64,000 nt of DNA from Pseudoalteromonas sp. T1lg75 (GTDB lineage: Bacteria > Pseudomonadota > Gammaproteobacteria > Enterobacterales > Alteromonadaceae): positions 62,191 through 126,190 of the forward strand of contig NZ_PQCD01000053.1 of NCBI RefSeq assembly GCF_002964705.1, written 5' to 3'. Position 1 is the stretch's first letter; each line of letters begins with the position of its first letter. A model generated the notes under the pieces. The model did not search any database. It was not told the DNA's origin and worked only from the letters and a program-made list of their open reading frames with translations. The position numbers and the translations under genes were made by a program. Shown piece after piece: positions 63,418 through 64,000 of the stretch.

Positions 63418-64000
63418 CTAGCTTTTCTTGCGCTTCTTTGGTGGGATGACGCGCACTAGTTTGATCATGTTTTCTCTTACTTCCAGCACCTCAATAGGGT
63501 AGCCGGCGATTTTTAACCCCAGGTTGGCGTCGGGAATATCTTCAAGATATTCAACAATTAAGCCGCTTAGGGTCTTAGGACCGTCGATGGGCAGTTTCCA
63601 ACCCATCTCCTTGTTGAGGTCGCGAATATTGGCGCTCCCTTCGACCAGGACTGAGCCATCGGACTGCACCTCAACCTCTTCGCTCGGTGCGCGGGACTGG
63701 GTGGTAGTGAAGTCACCCACCACTTCTTCAAGTATGTCTTCTAGGGTTACCAGGCCTTGAATATCACCGTATTCATCGACCACAAGACCGATACGTTCTT
63801 TCACCTGCTGGAACTTATGCAACTGGGTGTTAAGCGAGGTTCCTTCCGGGATAAAGTAAATCTCTCGTACCGCGCGCAGCAACGACGACTTGTTAAACTG
63901 CTCTTTGGTGAGCAGGCGCAGGGCATCACGAGCGTGGATAAAGCCCACCGCATCGTCGATTTGGTCACGGTAGAGAAGAACGCGAGTATGTTGCGCATTG
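63418..64000 (-). CDS. CorC/HlyC-family CBS-domain protein, C-terminal part, partial
   Basis: The frame is open to the right edge, so the N-terminus is missing. Present are part of the CBS pair (HTRVLLYRDQIDDAVGFIHA and IGLVVDEYGDIQGLVTLEDI) and the CorC_HlyC domain (SVLVEGSANIRDLNKEMGW...). The Lys-rich end PPKKRKKS suggests a cytoplasmic tail. Either a CorB/YfjD-type DUF21 transporter or a soluble CorC; the N-terminus decides. Confidence 0.85.
   Translation of the reverse strand, partial: NAQHTRVLLYRDQIDDAVGFIHARDALRLLTKEQFNKSSLLRAVREIYFIPEGTSLNTQLHKFQQVKERIGLVVDEYGDIQGLVTLEDILEEVVGDFTTTQSRAPSEEVEVQSDGSVLVEGSANIRDLNKEMGWKLPIDGPKTLSGLIVEYLEDIPDANLGLKIAGYPIEVLEVRENMIKLVRVIPPKKRKKS

Overview
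The window reads as an ordinary stretch of chromosome from a marine-type gammaproteobacterium, most like an Alteromonadales (inference). The basis is the conserved run rpsT / murJ-ribF-ileS-lspA-fkpB-ispH, TyrR next to tyrosine catabolism genes, MiaE, SmrA, BamD-RluD-PgeF-ClpB, a TonB-dependent receptor of the large marine type, and a single-locus minor pilin operon. Base composition is moderate and coding density is high. I see no rRNA, tRNA, CRISPR array, prophage or transposase gene.

Layout. 1-8.7 kb: the N-terminal part of an S9 peptidase (runs off the left edge), small metabolic and membrane genes, a frameshifted DUF1707/LiaF-like gene, a sulfotransferase, miaE, an hdeD-like/amidohydrolase pair and a large MscS-type channel. 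9-16.6 kb: TonB-dependent receptor, HAD phosphatase, LysE exporter, secreted subtilisin-like protease and a Bcr/CflA exporter. 16.6-19 kb is the main accessory patch: two tandem copies of a ~294 bp non-coding unit with a covarying hairpin, then an orphan gene flanked by two attC-like sites (a lone integron cassette without integrase), then one copy of a palindromic MITE-like repeat. 19-27 kb: bactofilin with an M23 endopeptidase, then fahA, hpd, a POT peptide transporter and tyrR with TyrR-box-like sites. 27-35 kb: thioesterase, OmpW, dapE, a two-domain acyltransferase resembling OlsF ornithine-lipid synthase, a GhrA-like reductase, a 34-residue membrane peptide gene with its own promoter and terminator, smrA and a lone receiver-domain regulator.

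35-45 kb is the conserved rpsT/murJ...ispH block; murJ carries an apparent one-base deletion. It is followed by an AlgZ/AlgR-like (LytS/LytTR) two-component pair that lies directly upstream of pilV-pilW-pilX-pilY1-pilE. A near-perfect LytTR operator (two 9-bp direct repeats, 12 bp apart) sits just upstream of the candidate pilV promoter, so the pair probably controls the pilus operon, as AlgR does in Pseudomonas. Two FimT/GspH-type pseudopilins lie just beyond it on the other strand. 53-64 kb: glnB, bamD, rluD, pgeF, clpB (with a sigma-32-type promoter), a quinone oxidoreductase-like gene, gshA (TTG start), an SLT-like lipoprotein, a small MscS channel and the C-terminal part of a CorC-type CBS protein (runs off the right edge).

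Recurring themes: a 158-bp palindromic repeat occurs three times, each time touching a stop codon; two genes have single-base frameshifts next to short homopolymers, which may be sequence errors; and many genes end in clear hairpin/T-run terminators.
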